64,000 nucleotides of DNA from Thermodesulforhabdaceae bacterium (lineage in GTDB: Bacteria; Desulfobacterota; Syntrophobacteria; Syntrophobacterales; Thermodesulforhabdaceae), in NCBI GenBank assembly GCA_037482015.1, contig JBBFKT010000001.1, positions 248,001-312,000 on the forward strand. Direction: 5' to 3'. The notes under the pieces were generated by a model that saw nothing but the letters and a program-made list of their open reading frames with translations, searched no databases and was not told the DNA's origin. The position numbers and the translations under genes were made by a program. Positions 1 through 9,009 of this stretch are shown here, in pieces. How positions within the stretch are numbered: the stretch's first letter is position 1; each line of letters opens with the position of its first letter.

Positions 1-775
1 ATTCTTTTACCCTTTCCCCAGTTCTAGGGTTTACTAGGCTGTAAAAGCCGTCTGATTCCAATGCCGCCATGAATTCATCGGTTATAGCAACTGATATGTT
101 GAAATTGGTAAAACGGCTGTTGTCTTCCTTGCAGGTGATAAATTCTTCAATATCTGGATGATCCACCCGAAGGATGCCCATATTGGCACCTCGGCGACGT
201 CCTCCCTGTTTGATAACTTCTGTAGCAGTGTCGAAAACCATCATGAAGGAAACAGGACCTGAAGCGACTCCGGACGTTGAACCAACAATATCTCCTTTGG
301 GACGAAGACGAGAGAAGCTAAAACCGGTTCCACCACCAGATTTGTGGATTAATGCGGCACATTTTACGGCATCAAAAATGCCCTCCATAGAATCTTCTAC
401 AGGCAGAACAAAGCATGCTGAAAGCTGCCCAAGGCTTCGCCCAGCATTCATAAGAGTTGGAGAATTGGGAAGAAAGTAGCCTTTTGTCATTAAAGCATAA
501 AATTTAGCTTCGGTTTTAGCAATTTCGGTTTTGGACTTTCCATAAATGGCGTCAGCTTTTGCAATGGAGCGGGCTACACGCCAGAAAAGTTCTTCGGGCG
601 TTTCGATGATTTCACCCTGTTCGTTTTTGGCTAGATAGCGTTTTTTGAGCACGACAAGAGCGTTAGAGGATAGACTTACAGATGTCGGCATTGGTTCAAG
701 ATAAGATGGCAGAAGCGATTTATTGTGCGTCATCGTGTTTGTGGACAAGCTATCTTTTGCCGTCGTTACTGCCAC
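1..775 (-). CDS. nrdJ: Adenosylcobalamin-dependent (class II) ribonucleotide reductase, N-terminal part
   Basis: Reduces ribonucleotides to deoxyribonucleotides using adenosylcobalamin. About 258 N-terminal residues are visible; the gene runs off the left edge of the window. I chose a GTG start at 775 because AGGGAGGG lies four bases upstream; no ATG nearby has a ribosome site. The translation shows the [10 protein letters not shown] segment, the Cys of QLSACFVLP, the [13 protein letters not shown] substrate-binding stretch and [12 protein letters not shown], all typical of the NrdJ family. Cofactor supply fits the cobalamin adenosyltransferase at 57.5 kb. I looked for a cobalamin riboswitch upstream and did not find one. 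Family assignment is firm. Confidence 0.93.
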   Translation of the reverse strand, partial: MAVTTAKDSLSTNTMTHNKSLLPSYLEPMPTSVSLSSNALVVLKKRYLAKNEQGEIIETPEELFWRVARSIAKADAIYGKSKTEIAKTEAKFYALMTKGYFLPNSPTLMNAGRSLGQLSACFVLPVEDSMEGIFDAVKCAALIHKSGGGTGFSFSRLRPKGDIVGSTSGVASGPVSFMMVFDTATEVIKQGGRRRGANMGILRVDHPDIEEFITCKEDNSRFTNFNISVAITDEFMAALESDGFYSLVNPRTGERVKE

Positions 776-1299
776 GTTGCCCTCCCTTATGGTGAGTAAC
801 AGTGGGCTTTAATATCCCCGTCTCTTACCCCCAATTAGCTTATAGTTCCTTTTCAATTACTTTTACCAAAGCTAATCCAAAGCGGCTATTCGCTCGTCTT
901 TTTAAACTACCTAAATGCTAGAATAACCACCACCTCTATGGAATTTGAGTACTTGGAAGCTCTTCCCGGATGTTCAGGAGGCTACTACCCTAGACTCAGC
1001 TTTCCGATATTTAAATCAGGGAATCCGACTCCGTCAAAAACGATTTTAGTGATTTTTATACTTAATATTTTCATTTCAAATCATCTAGGAACTCCAGAAA
1101 GTTAGAAAGATAAAAGAAGTAACTTTTTATGTCGCCACAGCTTTTTAGAAGTGAAAAATTATCATGTAAATGAGGGCTTAGCGGATTTTTGAAAGGTAAA
1201 ATAGGATTAAGTTACGAGTAAATCTCTTTCAAAGGCGTTTTTTCTTAGAAAAACAAATTATCGGTAGATTCAGATTTGAAACCTGCCCCTATCGAGAGT
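776..1299. other. Intergenic stretch upstream of nrdJ
   Basis: About 520 bases, AT-rich in its middle, without a convincing open reading frame or RNA gene. It must hold the nrdJ promoter (reading leftward), but no clear -35/-10 pair stands out. No B12 box or RNase P/6S/SRP RNA signature was seen. The right end merges into the folded repeat at 1300. Confidence 0.5.
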
Positions 1300-1375
1300 T
1301 GAGCCCCTAAATCCCCCGTCGGCTGGGGGATTTCTTCCCCCTCCCCGTTGACGGGGAGGGCTGGGGTGGGGCTCA
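1300..1375. repeat. 76-bp folded intergenic repeat (three nested stems), possible terminator
   Basis: Outer arms TGAGCCCC (1300-1307) and GGGGCTCA (1368-1375) enclose two perfect hairpins: AATCCCCC/GGGGGATT (1310-1332) and CCCTCCCCGT/ACGGGGAGGG (1339-1360). The element lies about 12 bases past the stop codon of the leftward gene ending at 1387, so it could act as a terminator for it. The compact cruciform with terminal inverted repeats resembles dispersed intergenic repeat families. No T-tract follows the stems. Confidence 0.7.
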
Positions 1376-1386
1376 CTCTATAGGCT

Positions 1387-2091
1387 CTAGACTTCTTTTT
1401 TCTTGGATGCTTTCATCTCAAGACCTAATCCTCCAAACAAGAAGTAAATAGCATACCCCCACCACATTGTGTAAATTACGTAGAAGATAAGAGCAAATGT
1501 AGCAATACCAGCCTTTTCTTTTATGCTCTTTGCGGTGATGCCGTAGAAGTTATATCCTACTTCAACAGCTTTTGTTATGACATCGTTCATTACTTTTGCC
1601 TGGGCGAATTGCTTTTGTTCCATAAGAGCTTTTTGAGCTCCTTTTAGGAAATTCCACCAGGCAAACATGGCTTCTTTTTCTGGAATTCCATATAGAGATC
1701 TTATCGAATCGCTTTTGTTGTTATACATTATCTCAGAGTCATCTATGGCATATTGAAGTAAAAGTCCGACATCGCCGGAAACCTTTATTTGATCCTTGGA
1801 TCTGGTGACGATGAAATTCCGGGCAACGAGTATTTTTTCAACGTTTTGAGCAAGTTGTTCGGAAGGAAGCTTCACATTGAGGGACATTTCCTGACCTTTT
1901 AAGGTTTTTGCTTTTTCCGCTATTTCCTTCATGTAATATGCCGATCCTTTAGCTATGGAATTGAAAAGATCGTCAGCGGCCTGAAGCCCGTTCTTTCCTC
2001 CGAATACAGGACTGAATATTACCCATAGCACCACGAAGAATCCTAGGGTCAAAATTACCCCTATAACAAAGTCTTTTGTATGGCGAATCAT
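1387..2091 (-). CDS. Conserved hypothetical membrane protein, partner of TauE/SafE exporter
   Basis: 234 residues of unknown function. One hydrophobic segment lies at about residues 8-29 and a second at about 198-220. Between them is a ~165-residue soluble region rich in charged and Gln/Lys residues, predicted to face the periplasm. The end is basic (ASKKKEV). It starts three bases after the stop of the TauE/SafE gene, so the two are almost certainly one transcript and may form one membrane complex. No enzyme motif or cysteine cluster is visible. A folded repeat follows the stop codon. Confidence 0.75.
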   Translation of the reverse strand: MIRHTKDFVIGVILTLGFFVVLWVIFSPVFGGKNGLQAADDLFNSIAKGSAYYMKEIAEKAKTLKGQEMSLNVKLPSEQLAQNVEKILVARNFIVTRSKDQIKVSGDVGLLLQYAIDDSEIMYNNKSDSIRSLYGIPEKEAMFAWWNFLKGAQKALMEQKQFAQAKVMNDVITKAVEVGYNFYGITAKSIKEKAGIATFALIFYVIYTMWWGYAIYFLFGGLGLEMKASKKKEV

Positions 2092-2094
2092 GGT

Positions 2095-3378
2095 TTATAC
2101 CTCCTCTCGTAGTGAAGGAATGTTGGTGAAGAACTTGCTCATTACCCAAAGGGTGAAAAATCCGATAATTATGAAGAAAATCCAGGTTCCCAGTGTATCG
2201 ATGACAGCCAGCGTGGACTTGGGAATAGAGACTATTTTGAGGCTGGTGAGTTTTCCAGGCAATGAGAAACCTCGGTTTAGAAAACCTGCCAGGATAGAAA
2301 CTGCATAAAAGCCACGGATGTAAATTCCTTTGACCACCTTGGTTGTAAGAGCGCCTATTTGTATCCCGATAAGAGATCCAAGGAGCATACCCATAGCGAG
2401 AGTATAGAAGACGAATCCGTAAATAGCGTATTGAGTGATGGAAGCATATCCTGCAGTGAAGATAATCTGAAGAATGTCAGTTCCAACTGTTGTGAATGAT
2501 GATACTCCAAGGACGTATACGAAAATTGGGAAAGTAAGAAAGCCCCCGCCTACACCCATGATAGCCGCGGCAAGCCCTACTACAAGACCGGCTATGGCTA
2601 CATAAAGAGCCGGAATGGTTTTACCACCGGGCACTAAATCTTCATCGAACCGAATAAGAGGGGGGATTTTTGATGCCTGGAGTTTAGCTGGAAGACCTAC
2701 TTTCCCGGATGTTGCAACGGCTCCTTTGGGACTTTCTCCATGGACGGCTCCAACTTCATCAGGAGCTTTTCTTAGCTTTAGGAAGTCTATTAGGCTATAG
2801 ATTCCAAGGAAGCCAAGGAGAACTGTATATACCAAACTGATGAATGCATCACTCAGCACTGGGTTTATGTTGTAAAGTGTGCGGTTTAACAACCCGCCTC
2901 CCGTAGCTCCAATGATTGACCCTACGAGGAAAGCTATGGCGAGGCCTACCGAAACATTTCCCAATTTTTTATGAACAGCAGTTCCCATTATAGCTTTAGC
3001 AAAGATGTGGAATAGGTCTGTTCCAACCGCGAGGATACCTTTTACACCAACAGTCATAAGGGCCGGGGCTATGATAAAACCGCCACCAGCGCCTATGCAT
3101 CCGGTGATAAGACCAGCGCAAAGTCCTACAATCATTGAAACTATGAACACCTTAGTGCTGTAGAAAGCAGGTCCATAGGCTTCCTTGCCGCCAATGATGG
3201 ATGGCAAAGCATCTGCTGCAACGGCTATAGAAAAAAGGATTGCGGGAAGCATTAAGAGAAATAGGATGAAAAGCCGTTTTTTGCTGCTTAGGATGGTTCT
3301 TGCCGTATCAATCTCCCATTTAGCGTGTGCTTTTGATGCTTCTGATAAAAACATCATTACTGTTCGAAATCTTTTCAT
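2095..3378 (-). CDS. TauE/SafE family sulfite/anion exporter
   Basis: 427-residue polytopic membrane protein of the TauE/SafE family, whose members export sulfite, sulfoacetate or related anions or move sulfur compounds. Two homologous halves each carry the Gly-rich signature: GCIGAGGGFIIAPAL in the first and AIMGVGGGFLTFPIF in the second. Each is followed by a V(G)TD(L/I) motif. A soluble loop of ~50 residues separates the halves. The family is usually ~250-300 residues, so this is a long form with N-terminal and loop extensions. First gene of a two-gene unit with the membrane protein ending at 1387. The substrate cannot be read from sequence; sulfite would fit a sulfur-metabolising anaerobe. 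Confidence 0.88.
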   Translation of the reverse strand: MKRFRTVMMFLSEASKAHAKWEIDTARTILSSKKRLFILFLLMLPAILFSIAVAADALPSIIGGKEAYGPAFYSTKVFIVSMIVGLCAGLITGCIGAGGGFIIAPALMTVGVKGILAVGTDLFHIFAKAIMGTAVHKKLGNVSVGLAIAFLVGSIIGATGGGLLNRTLYNINPVLSDAFISLVYTVLLGFLGIYSLIDFLKLRKAPDEVGAVHGESPKGAVATSGKVGLPAKLQASKIPPLIRFDEDLVPGGKTIPALYVAIAGLVVGLAAAIMGVGGGFLTFPIFVYVLGVSSFTTVGTDILQIIFTAGYASITQYAIYGFVFYTLAMGMLLGSLIGIQIGALTTKVVKGIYIRGFYAVSILAGFLNRGFSLPGKLTSLKIVSIPKSTLAVIDTLGTWIFFIIIGFFTLWVMSKFFTNIPSLREEV

Positions 3379-3463
3379 GTTACCATACCTCCTTTATTGT
3401 GTGATTGATAGCTCTTTCACAATAAACGGCTTTATAAAACCTAGCCGTGTATTTGCCATTGAG

Positions 3464-3493
3464 GTAGGGCCACAGGCAGTGCTGTGTCCCTAC
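3464..3493. repeat. Imperfect 30-bp inverted repeat
   Basis: GTAGGGcCACAGgca faces tgCTGTGtCCCTAC, with arms of about 12 bases and one mismatch. It lies in the 270-base gap between the TauE/SafE gene and the receiver gene at 3653. A smaller ACGGCT/AGCCGT inverted repeat sits at 3426-3448. Could be a terminator for the leftward receiver operon or a remnant of a dispersed repeat. The small open frames across it have no coding character. Confidence 0.5.
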
Positions 3494-3652
3494 CGGGGGG
3501 TGATGGGCTAGCATGGACAGGGAGGATCCGCATAAAGAAACACCACGTGGGTTAGGAAGCGAAGAAGATAAGATCAGATCGCTAGGCGTTCTTAGGAAGA
3601 CGATATCTACATTTCCACAAGGGTAAGGGTTGATCTTCACAGTCTGTTACTC

Positions 3653-4051
3653 CTAATTCTCAAGCTTTTCTTTAAGCTTTTTCCGCTTGTATGCGTCCTC
3701 GATTTTGTAGACCAGATCATCAATATCCATTGGTTTCATAAGATAGTCGAAGGCTCCAATATCCATGCCTCTTACAGCAACTTCCACATTGGCGTGCCCT
3801 GTGAGCATAATAACTTCGATCAATGGGTGATTTGATTTAATGGCGTTGAGAGTTTGAATACCATCCATGCCGGGCATACGGACATCAAGCACCACTACAT
3901 CAACGGGATGGTCCTTGATGTATGCGAGGGCATCTTCTCCACTCGGAACGGCATCTACAATAAAATTTCGTTTTCTAAGTCGCTTGATCAGGGTTCTCAA
4001 AAATTCTTCTTCATCGTCCACAAGAAGCACTCTGCATTTGTTTTCTTCCAT
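3653..4051 (-). CDS. Single-domain response regulator (CheY-like)
   Basis: 132-residue stand-alone receiver domain. The acidic pair is in LLVDDEEEF, the phospho-acceptor Asp in VVVLDVRMPGMDG, the switch Thr in MLTGHA and the Lys in LMKPMD, so it should be phosphorylatable. There is no output domain, so it probably works by protein contact or in a phosphorelay. I chose the ATG at 4051 because AAAGGAG lies just upstream and the receiver fold begins immediately. A GTG at 4123 overlapping the upstream stop would add 24 residues of poor quality. It lies downstream of the divergent receiver gene, with no kinase adjacent. Confidence 0.88.
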   Translation of the reverse strand: MEENKCRVLLVDDEEEFLRTLIKRLRKRNFIVDAVPSGEDALAYIKDHPVDVVVLDVRMPGMDGIQTLNAIKSNHPLIEVIMLTGHANVEVAVRGMDIGAFDYLMKPMDIDDLVYKIEDAYKRKKLKEKLEN

Positions 4052-4119
4052 ATTACCTTGACTCCTTTTGTAGTAATTCCAGGGTGATTGTATGGTTTTT
4101 CTAGCTTCATTTAGAAAGT

Positions 4120-4545
4120 TCACGGTTTATTACCTGTCTCGCCTGCAAGTTGGGTTTGATCGCTTTGGCGTTCCGATAGGGCTATTATCTTTTTCACAAC
4201 TCTTTTTAGTTCTTCCACGTTTTCTTTTGCCACAATCACTACAGGTTGACGCTCCTTATTTAAGTTTACGCTAAAGTGGTCATCCATCCATGAACCGGGA
4301 AGACACGAATGAATCACGACGGGAACTTTGATTTCGTCTATCCAGGAAGGAAGTTGGGAAGGACTTGTTTCAAAGGAATCGGTATCAAGAATGATGAGAT
4401 CGTAATTAGAGTCGATCTTGAGATGTTCTCTTAGCTCAGAATAATTTCTAAAAAGCACCACTTCGTATCCCTCCCTCAAAAGTTCTCTCTGCAGTAGGGC
4501 TCTAATGTTGCGGTTTCTATCCAGCACGAGAAGCCTTTTTCCCAC
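4120..4545 (-). CDS. Divergent receiver-like protein
   Basis: About 141 residues resembling a CheY-like receiver: RLLVLDRNRNIRALL in place of the acidic strand, then LIILDTDSF with the likely phospho-acceptor Asp. The usual DD pair is reduced to one Asp and the later Thr and Lys signatures are not obvious, so it may be a pseudo-receiver. I chose the GTG at 4545 because AAGGAG lies seven bases upstream and the fold begins there. An ATG at 4608 gives 21 extra residues but has no ribosome site. It is followed by the canonical receiver, with which it is probably co-transcribed. Confidence 0.7.
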   Translation of the reverse strand: MGKRLLVLDRNRNIRALLQRELLREGYEVVLFRNYSELREHLKIDSNYDLIILDTDSFETSPSQLPSWIDEIKVPVVIHSCLPGSWMDDHFSVNLNKERQPVVIVAKENVEELKRVVKKIIALSERQSDQTQLAGETGNKP

Positions 4546-4829
4546 CCTGGGTCTCCTTCTGTAATCTACTGTCCATGCCACCCAATGATTAAGCAATGAA
4601 TATGCCATGCTAGAAGAATAATAACTTGGGATGGGTTATGCATTGTGACAGGATGAGTATAACAAGGTGGTATCTCTAATTAACAAGGTGCGCCGTGGTC
4701 TCTGACATAGGACGGATGAAAAAGATTTTTTCAAACTGTAAAAATACCGGACACCATTTAGTTCCTGCCTGTTTTCTTGCCGGCCCCATAGAATATTTTC
4801 CTGATATTTCCCTGGTATGGATATTGTGT

Positions 4830-4835
4830 TATAAT
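4830..4835 (+). promoter_or_regulatory. Extended -10 promoter of carD
   Basis: TGTTATAAT contains an extended -10 (TGn plus TATAAT at 4830-4835). The -35 region 17 bases upstream is poor, as is common with extended -10 promoters. Transcription would begin near 4842, giving a ~25-base leader that contains the AGGGG ribosome site of carD. Confidence 0.5.
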
Positions 4836-4866
4836 TTAAAACCTGAAAAGACTAAAGGGGTAGAAG

Positions 4867-5355
4867 ATGTTTAAAAAGGGAGAATTAGTTGTGTATCCGG
4901 CTCACGGAATTGGCCGGATTGAGGACGTTCAGACTAAGTCAGTTGATGGAGAAGAACGGCTTTTTCTGGTGGTTCGCATTTTGGAAAACGATATGAAAAT
5001 CCTCCTTCCTGTTACCAACTCCAACCATGTAGGGATTAGGCCTTTAGTGGATCAAGGAGAGATTCCTCAAATCTTTGAAGTGCTAAAAAAGCGGGAAATT
5101 TCGGTTGTGTCTTCCAGTTGGAATAAGCGCTATCGAGAGTATAGAGAAAAGATCAAATCTGGATCTATTTATGAATTGGCGGAAGTCTTCAGGAATCTTT
5201 ACTTAACTCAAACTGTCAAAAACCTTTCTTTCGGAGAGAAGAAGATGCTTGATATGGCTAAGTCTCTAATAGTGAAAGAAATTTCTTTAGTAACAGGAAA
5301 TTCTGAGGACACTGTTGAAGAGATGATCTATCAGCTATTAGATGCGGGAAAGTAA
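4867..5355 (+). CDS. carD: CarD family transcriptional regulator
   Basis: 162 residues. The N-terminal CarD/CdnL RNA-polymerase interaction domain (Tudor-like) has FKKGELVVYPAHGIGRI and the LPV segment; a C-terminal helical domain includes WNKRYREYREKIKSGS. Family members bind the beta subunit and stabilise open promoter complexes, often at rRNA promoters. Length and both domains are normal for the family. The gene has an extended -10 promoter and is followed 88 bases later by the PIN/TRAM gene, a neighbour pairing that recurs in bacteria. Confidence 0.92.
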   Translation: MFKKGELVVYPAHGIGRIEDVQTKSVDGEERLFLVVRILENDMKILLPVTNSNHVGIRPLVDQGEIPQIFEVLKKREISVVSSSWNKRYREYREKIKSGSIYELAEVFRNLYLTQTVKNLSFGEKKMLDMAKSLIVKEISLVTGNSEDTVEEMIYQLLDAGK

Positions 5356-5443
5356 GGGCAATTGATATAAAGCTCTTGCTGTTTATTAAGATTTTACTGC
5401 CGTTGATGGCATGTCTGTCATCTTCAATTAAATAGGAGGAAGG

Positions 5444-6481
5444 ATGAATATTGCGTGGATCTGGACAGTTCTTAAGCTATTTATAATTGTTGTTTGTGGA
5501 GTGGGTGGGTATTTTATTACAGCACAAATTGATTACTTTGCATCATATTCATGGGCACCTTTTGCAGGGGCTTTTATTGCTGGACTTATAGCTTCAATCG
5601 TTATAGCTCTTGAAAATGTCATCAGGAGGCTTCCTCTAAAGAGGATTCTTGGTGGAACTTTAGGACTTATCCTTGGACTTTTTATCGCTAGGCTTATAGG
5701 CGGAAGTTTTACTAGTCTTCAGAATCCAACGGTTCAGGTGAGTATTTATGTTATTCTCTGCTGCCTTTTTGGTTACATAGGAACAGTCTTGGGAAGTATC
5801 AAATTTGCCGAGGTCGCTCCTAACCTGCCATGGTTTGGTAAGGGGGGCGTCGTTAAAAGCGGCAGTAGTATTCCTAAAGTTCTGGATACTAGCGTGATTA
5901 TTGATGGTCGGATTTTAGATGTGGTAGATGGAGGATTTTTAGAAGGACCTCTTGTGGTGCCGGATTTTGTCCTTCAGGAACTTCAGCACATCGCCGACAG
6001 CCAGGATCAACTCAGGAGAGCAAAGGGACGACGTGGATTGGATATTCTTAAACGCCTTCAGGAAAACAAGCAAATTGAAGTGCGCATTGATCGCCACTCT
6101 ATAAAGGAAGGCGGTGATGTAGATACCAAGCTTGTTAACCTTGCTCTCAAGCTTCAGGCTAAGATACTCACAAATGACGCAAACTTGGCAAAAGTTGCAG
6201 AAGTCAACGGTATCCAGGTTTTGAACATGCATAGACTTGCTCACGCTATGAAACCCACCGTTTTGCCGGGGGAAGTGTTGAAGCTTCAGATTCTTAGAGA
6301 AGGCAAGGAACACGGTCAGGGTATAGCTTATCTTGAGGACGGCACCATGGTGGTGGTTGAAAATGCAAGCAAATACCTGGGGCAGGAAGTGGAAGTTTCC
6401 GTAACGAGTGTGCTTCAGACTCCTGTAGGTCGCATGATCTTTACGGCTCTTAAGACTTCAGATGACGGACGTCAGCGCTAA
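5444..6481 (+). CDS. PIN/TRAM domain membrane protein (YacL family)
   Basis: 345 residues. Four hydrophobic segments fill roughly residues 5-130. A PIN nuclease-like domain follows, with acidic residues in VLDTSVIIDGRILD and LTNDANLAKVA, and then a C-terminal TRAM RNA-binding domain. The PIN fold coordinates metal through these Asp residues and usually cuts RNA; the in vivo role of YacL proteins is not settled. GGAGGA precedes the ATG. The end overlaps the next gene by 20 bases, implying translational coupling to the pseudouridine synthase and a shared RNA-related role. Confidence 0.9.
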   Translation: MNIAWIWTVLKLFIIVVCGVGGYFITAQIDYFASYSWAPFAGAFIAGLIASIVIALENVIRRLPLKRILGGTLGLILGLFIARLIGGSFTSLQNPTVQVSIYVILCCLFGYIGTVLGSIKFAEVAPNLPWFGKGGVVKSGSSIPKVLDTSVIIDGRILDVVDGGFLEGPLVVPDFVLQELQHIADSQDQLRRAKGRRGLDILKRLQENKQIEVRIDRHSIKEGGDVDTKLVNLALKLQAKILTNDANLAKVAEVNGIQVLNMHRLAHAMKPTVLPGEVLKLQILREGKEHGQGIAYLEDGTMVVVENASKYLGQEVEVSVTSVLQTPVGRMIFTALKTSDDGRQR

Positions 6482-7496
6482 AGACGACACAATTACTCGA
6501 GTTTTCGTTATTGACCAGTCTAGAACTGGACAACGGCTGGATGTGTTTTTGTCTAGTGAACTGGTGGAATGCTCAAGAAGCAGAGTTCAGAAACTAATCC
6601 AGGCTGGTTATGTTAAGGTAAACGATCGCATTCAAAAACCAGGTTATATCTTGCGGATAAACGATGTGGTTCGCTGTGAACTTGCTCAATTGTCCCCTTC
6701 CACCGATGCGGTGATTGAACCAGTTGCTATACCACTGGACATTATTTACGAAGATAGGTGGATTGTTGTGGTTAACAAGCCCCCGGGACTTGTTGTCCAT
6801 CCGGGTGCAGGCCAAGCTGATTACACTCTTGTTCATGGACTTCTTTATCATTGTGAATCACTAGCTTCCGTCGGCGCTCCCCTTCGCCCCGGTATTGTTC
6901 ATCGACTTGATCAAGGAACATCAGGAGTTATGGTGGTGGCAAAAACGGATGAAGCCTACTTTAAGCTGATCGACCAATTTAAAAATCGCACGGTTGAGAA
7001 AAAGTATCTAGCTTTTGTCTGGGGGGTTCCTAAAACAGAATTGTCGCCCATTGTAACCCTTATAGATCGCCATCCTGTTAACAGAAAGAAGATGGCTGTT
7101 TCGAAAACTAAGGGACGTGAGGCTATTACTTATTGGAAGATCTTAGAAAGTTGGGGGGTTTTTTCTCTGGTGGAAGCAAAACCAGTTACAGGAAGAACTC
7201 ATCAAATAAGAGTTCATTTTAGTTATATTCATCACCCTGTTGTTGGAGATGAACTTTACAGTAATCATAAAAGCCTTTGTAAGAATTTAAAGGACGAGAA
7301 GTTACGAAGACTTGTGATGAATATTGATCATCAAATGCTACACGCCGCTTCCATTGCTTTTAATCATCCCATATCAGGAGAACGCCTTTCTTTTTCAGCA
7401 TTACCACCTGAAGATATGGTTTCCGTCGTTACAACTCTATCTTCATCACATTCATCTCGCTATGGTCTCTTTGAAGCTATGTTTGTAGCGAATTGA
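6462..7496 (+). CDS. RluA family 23S rRNA pseudouridine synthase (RluD-like)
   Basis: 344 residues. An S4 RNA-binding domain (about residues 17-80, TGQRLDVFL to VRCEL) precedes the RluA catalytic domain, whose catalytic Asp is in IVHRLDQGTSG. The motif GRTHQIRVHF follows, as in the family. RluD-type enzymes make pseudouridines in helix 69 of 23S rRNA; the exact target here is inferred from the S4 plus RluA layout. The start overlaps the PIN/TRAM gene, and the 3' end overlaps the convergent potassium channel gene by 37 bases. Confidence 0.92.
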   Translation: MTDVSAKDDTITRVFVIDQSRTGQRLDVFLSSELVECSRSRVQKLIQAGYVKVNDRIQKPGYILRINDVVRCELAQLSPSTDAVIEPVAIPLDIIYEDRWIVVVNKPPGLVVHPGAGQADYTLVHGLLYHCESLASVGAPLRPGIVHRLDQGTSGVMVVAKTDEAYFKLIDQFKNRTVEKKYLAFVWGVPKTELSPIVTLIDRHPVNRKKMAVSKTKGREAITYWKILESWGVFSLVEAKPVTGRTHQIRVHFSYIHHPVVGDELYSNHKSLCKNLKDEKLRRLVMNIDHQMLHAASIAFNHPISGERLSFSALPPEDMVSVVTTLSSSHSSRYGLFEAMFVAN

Positions 7497-8476
7497 GCAA
7501 GATTAAGCTTGGGTCCAATAGCGATAAGAATATCGCCCTGGTTGAGTATTTCCGATGGAGCCGGGTTGTAAATCATTGATCCATCCAGCTTTTTTATTGC
7601 CACGATAATCAAATTGTAGGAACTTCTTATGTTGGATTCAATGAGGTTCTTTCCAATGATGGAAGATCCCTCGGTGAGCTTTATTTCTTCCATACCTAGT
7701 TCCATGCCTTCGCCAGAGAGGGCTAATTCCAGAAAATCAGTTACGGTTGGACGGATTATATTGTGTGCGATTCGGATAGCCCCACTTGCGTAGGGAGATA
7801 CTACCCGATCTGCTCCGGCTTTCTTAAGTCGTTTTTCTACTCCAGATGTTCCAGCTCTAGCACATATAAGAAGATCTTTATTAAGATCCCTTGCTGTAAG
7901 AACAATGAAGACATTGTCAGTATCTTTGCTAACTAAAGCCACAAGTCCCTTTGCTCGATTAATCCCGGCTTCAATAAGAATTTCTTCTTCCGTAGCATCG
8001 CCGAGGAGATAGGGAATTCCTGTCTCTTCAAGTTTTATGGCTTCTTCCTCGGATTTTTCTATAACAACGACCGGAAAGTCATGTTTTATGAGTTCAGCTA
8101 CAACAATCTTTCCCATCTGTCCATAACCGCAGATTATGTAGTGATTGCGAATTTGAGCGAGTCTTCTCTTCATTCTACGCCTCCGATACATTTGAAGGAA
8201 TTGTCCATCAGCAATATAGTTTCCAAGGGCAGCTAATTGTGAGGCTACAAAAGCTATTCCAACAAGGATTAGGAAGATTGTAAAGATCCTGCCTTTTTCG
8301 CTGAGAGGTCTTACTTCACCAAAACCAATAGTTGTAAGAGTGATGAGAGTCATGTAGAGACCTTCAAGAAAGGAATATTGTTCTATGAACATGTAGCCGA
8401 GAGTTCCGAAAAGAACTATCGATGCGGAAACTGCTGAAACGAAGATAATCCGATTACTCACAATGCTTCTACTCAT
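7460..8476 (-). CDS. Two-TM potassium channel with RCK (TrkA-N/TrkA-C) domains
   Basis: 338 residues, MthK-like. TM1 (about residues 10-32) and TM2 (about 62-87) bracket a pore loop with selectivity filter TTIGFGEV. An RCK N-domain with a Rossmann GYGQMG motif (about 110-230) and a TrkA-C domain (about 255-335) follow. Ligand or ion binding to the RCK ring gates K+ flow across the inner membrane. ATG preceded by TAGGAG. It overlaps the upstream lipoprotein gene by eight bases, so the two are co-transcribed. The 3' end runs antisense into the rluD-like gene. Confidence 0.93.
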   Translation of the reverse strand: MSRSIVSNRIIFVSAVSASIVLFGTLGYMFIEQYSFLEGLYMTLITLTTIGFGEVRPLSEKGRIFTIFLILVGIAFVASQLAALGNYIADGQFLQMYRRRRMKRRLAQIRNHYIICGYGQMGKIVVAELIKHDFPVVVIEKSEEEAIKLEETGIPYLLGDATEEEILIEAGINRAKGLVALVSKDTDNVFIVLTARDLNKDLLICARAGTSGVEKRLKKAGADRVVSPYASGAIRIAHNIIRPTVTDFLELALSGEGMELGMEEIKLTEGSSIIGKNLIESNIRSSYNLIIVAIKKLDGSMIYNPAPSEILNQGDILIAIGPKLNLAQFATNIASKRP

Positions 8477-8957
8477 GTGCTCCTATAAAGGATCTAGCTT
8501 TGAGACCAGCTTCATACATGTCAACCACTATTGGATACCATTTATTAGAAACTGGATCTATTCTGGCATCAACGAGGTAAGTTCTGTCAGGTTTTGTTTC
8601 AATTTCTATGGTTGCGGTGTCGTGAGAAGTAATATTTCCTGCATGTCCTATACTTCTTAAGAGGCTTAATTCTAAGCGGTGCTTTCCAGGCATGACCTCA
8701 ATTTCCTGAAGAATAGGTCCTCCTCTAACGTAACTTGGGACCTCCCGTCCATCTACAGCCATAATATGAACTCCCGTTGTATCCGATGGTGGGTTATGCC
8801 ACGGATAATCAAAGGGTTTAATATTGGTTAAAATTGATACGTAAGCTTTAGGGTATGGTCCTCCATAGAAGGTTTTCCCGTGAAAATAGCAAGAAGACAA
8901 GGAGAAAAGCCCCATACATATCATTACAAGCCCCAGAACTTTTATTCTCCTTTTCAT
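8469..8957 (-). CDS. Putative lipoprotein
   Basis: 162 residues with a type II signal peptide: basic MKRRIK, a hydrophobic run, then lipobox LSSC with Cys near residue 22. The mature part has a beta-rich look (PGKHRLELSL and EIETKPDRTYLVDARI), close to PEGA/carboxypeptidase-regulatory-like domains in cell-envelope lipoproteins. I chose the ATG at 8957 because GGAGG lies nine bases upstream and it begins exactly at the signal peptide; a start at 9023 would bury the signal. Specific role unknown. Confidence 0.8.
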   Translation of the reverse strand: MKRRIKVLGLVMICMGLFSLSSCYFHGKTFYGGPYPKAYVSILTNIKPFDYPWHNPPSDTTGVHIMAVDGREVPSYVRGGPILQEIEVMPGKHRLELSLLRSIGHAGNITSHDTATIEIETKPDRTYLVDARIDPVSNKWYPIVVDMYEAGLKARSFIGAHE

Positions 8958-9009
8958 GGACTTTTTCCTCCATCGCCTAATGTTTACAATCCATAGGGAC
9001 ATAACAGAA

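Noticed and set aside
776-1299. Cobalamin riboswitch upstream of the B12-dependent reductase
   Set aside because: I looked for the B12 box and the conserved core on the leftward strand and did not see them.
3380-3640. 86-codon leftward open frame upstream of the TauE/SafE gene
   Set aside because: It crosses an inverted repeat, has no recognisable domain or natural composition, and its end abuts the TauE/SafE start by chance.
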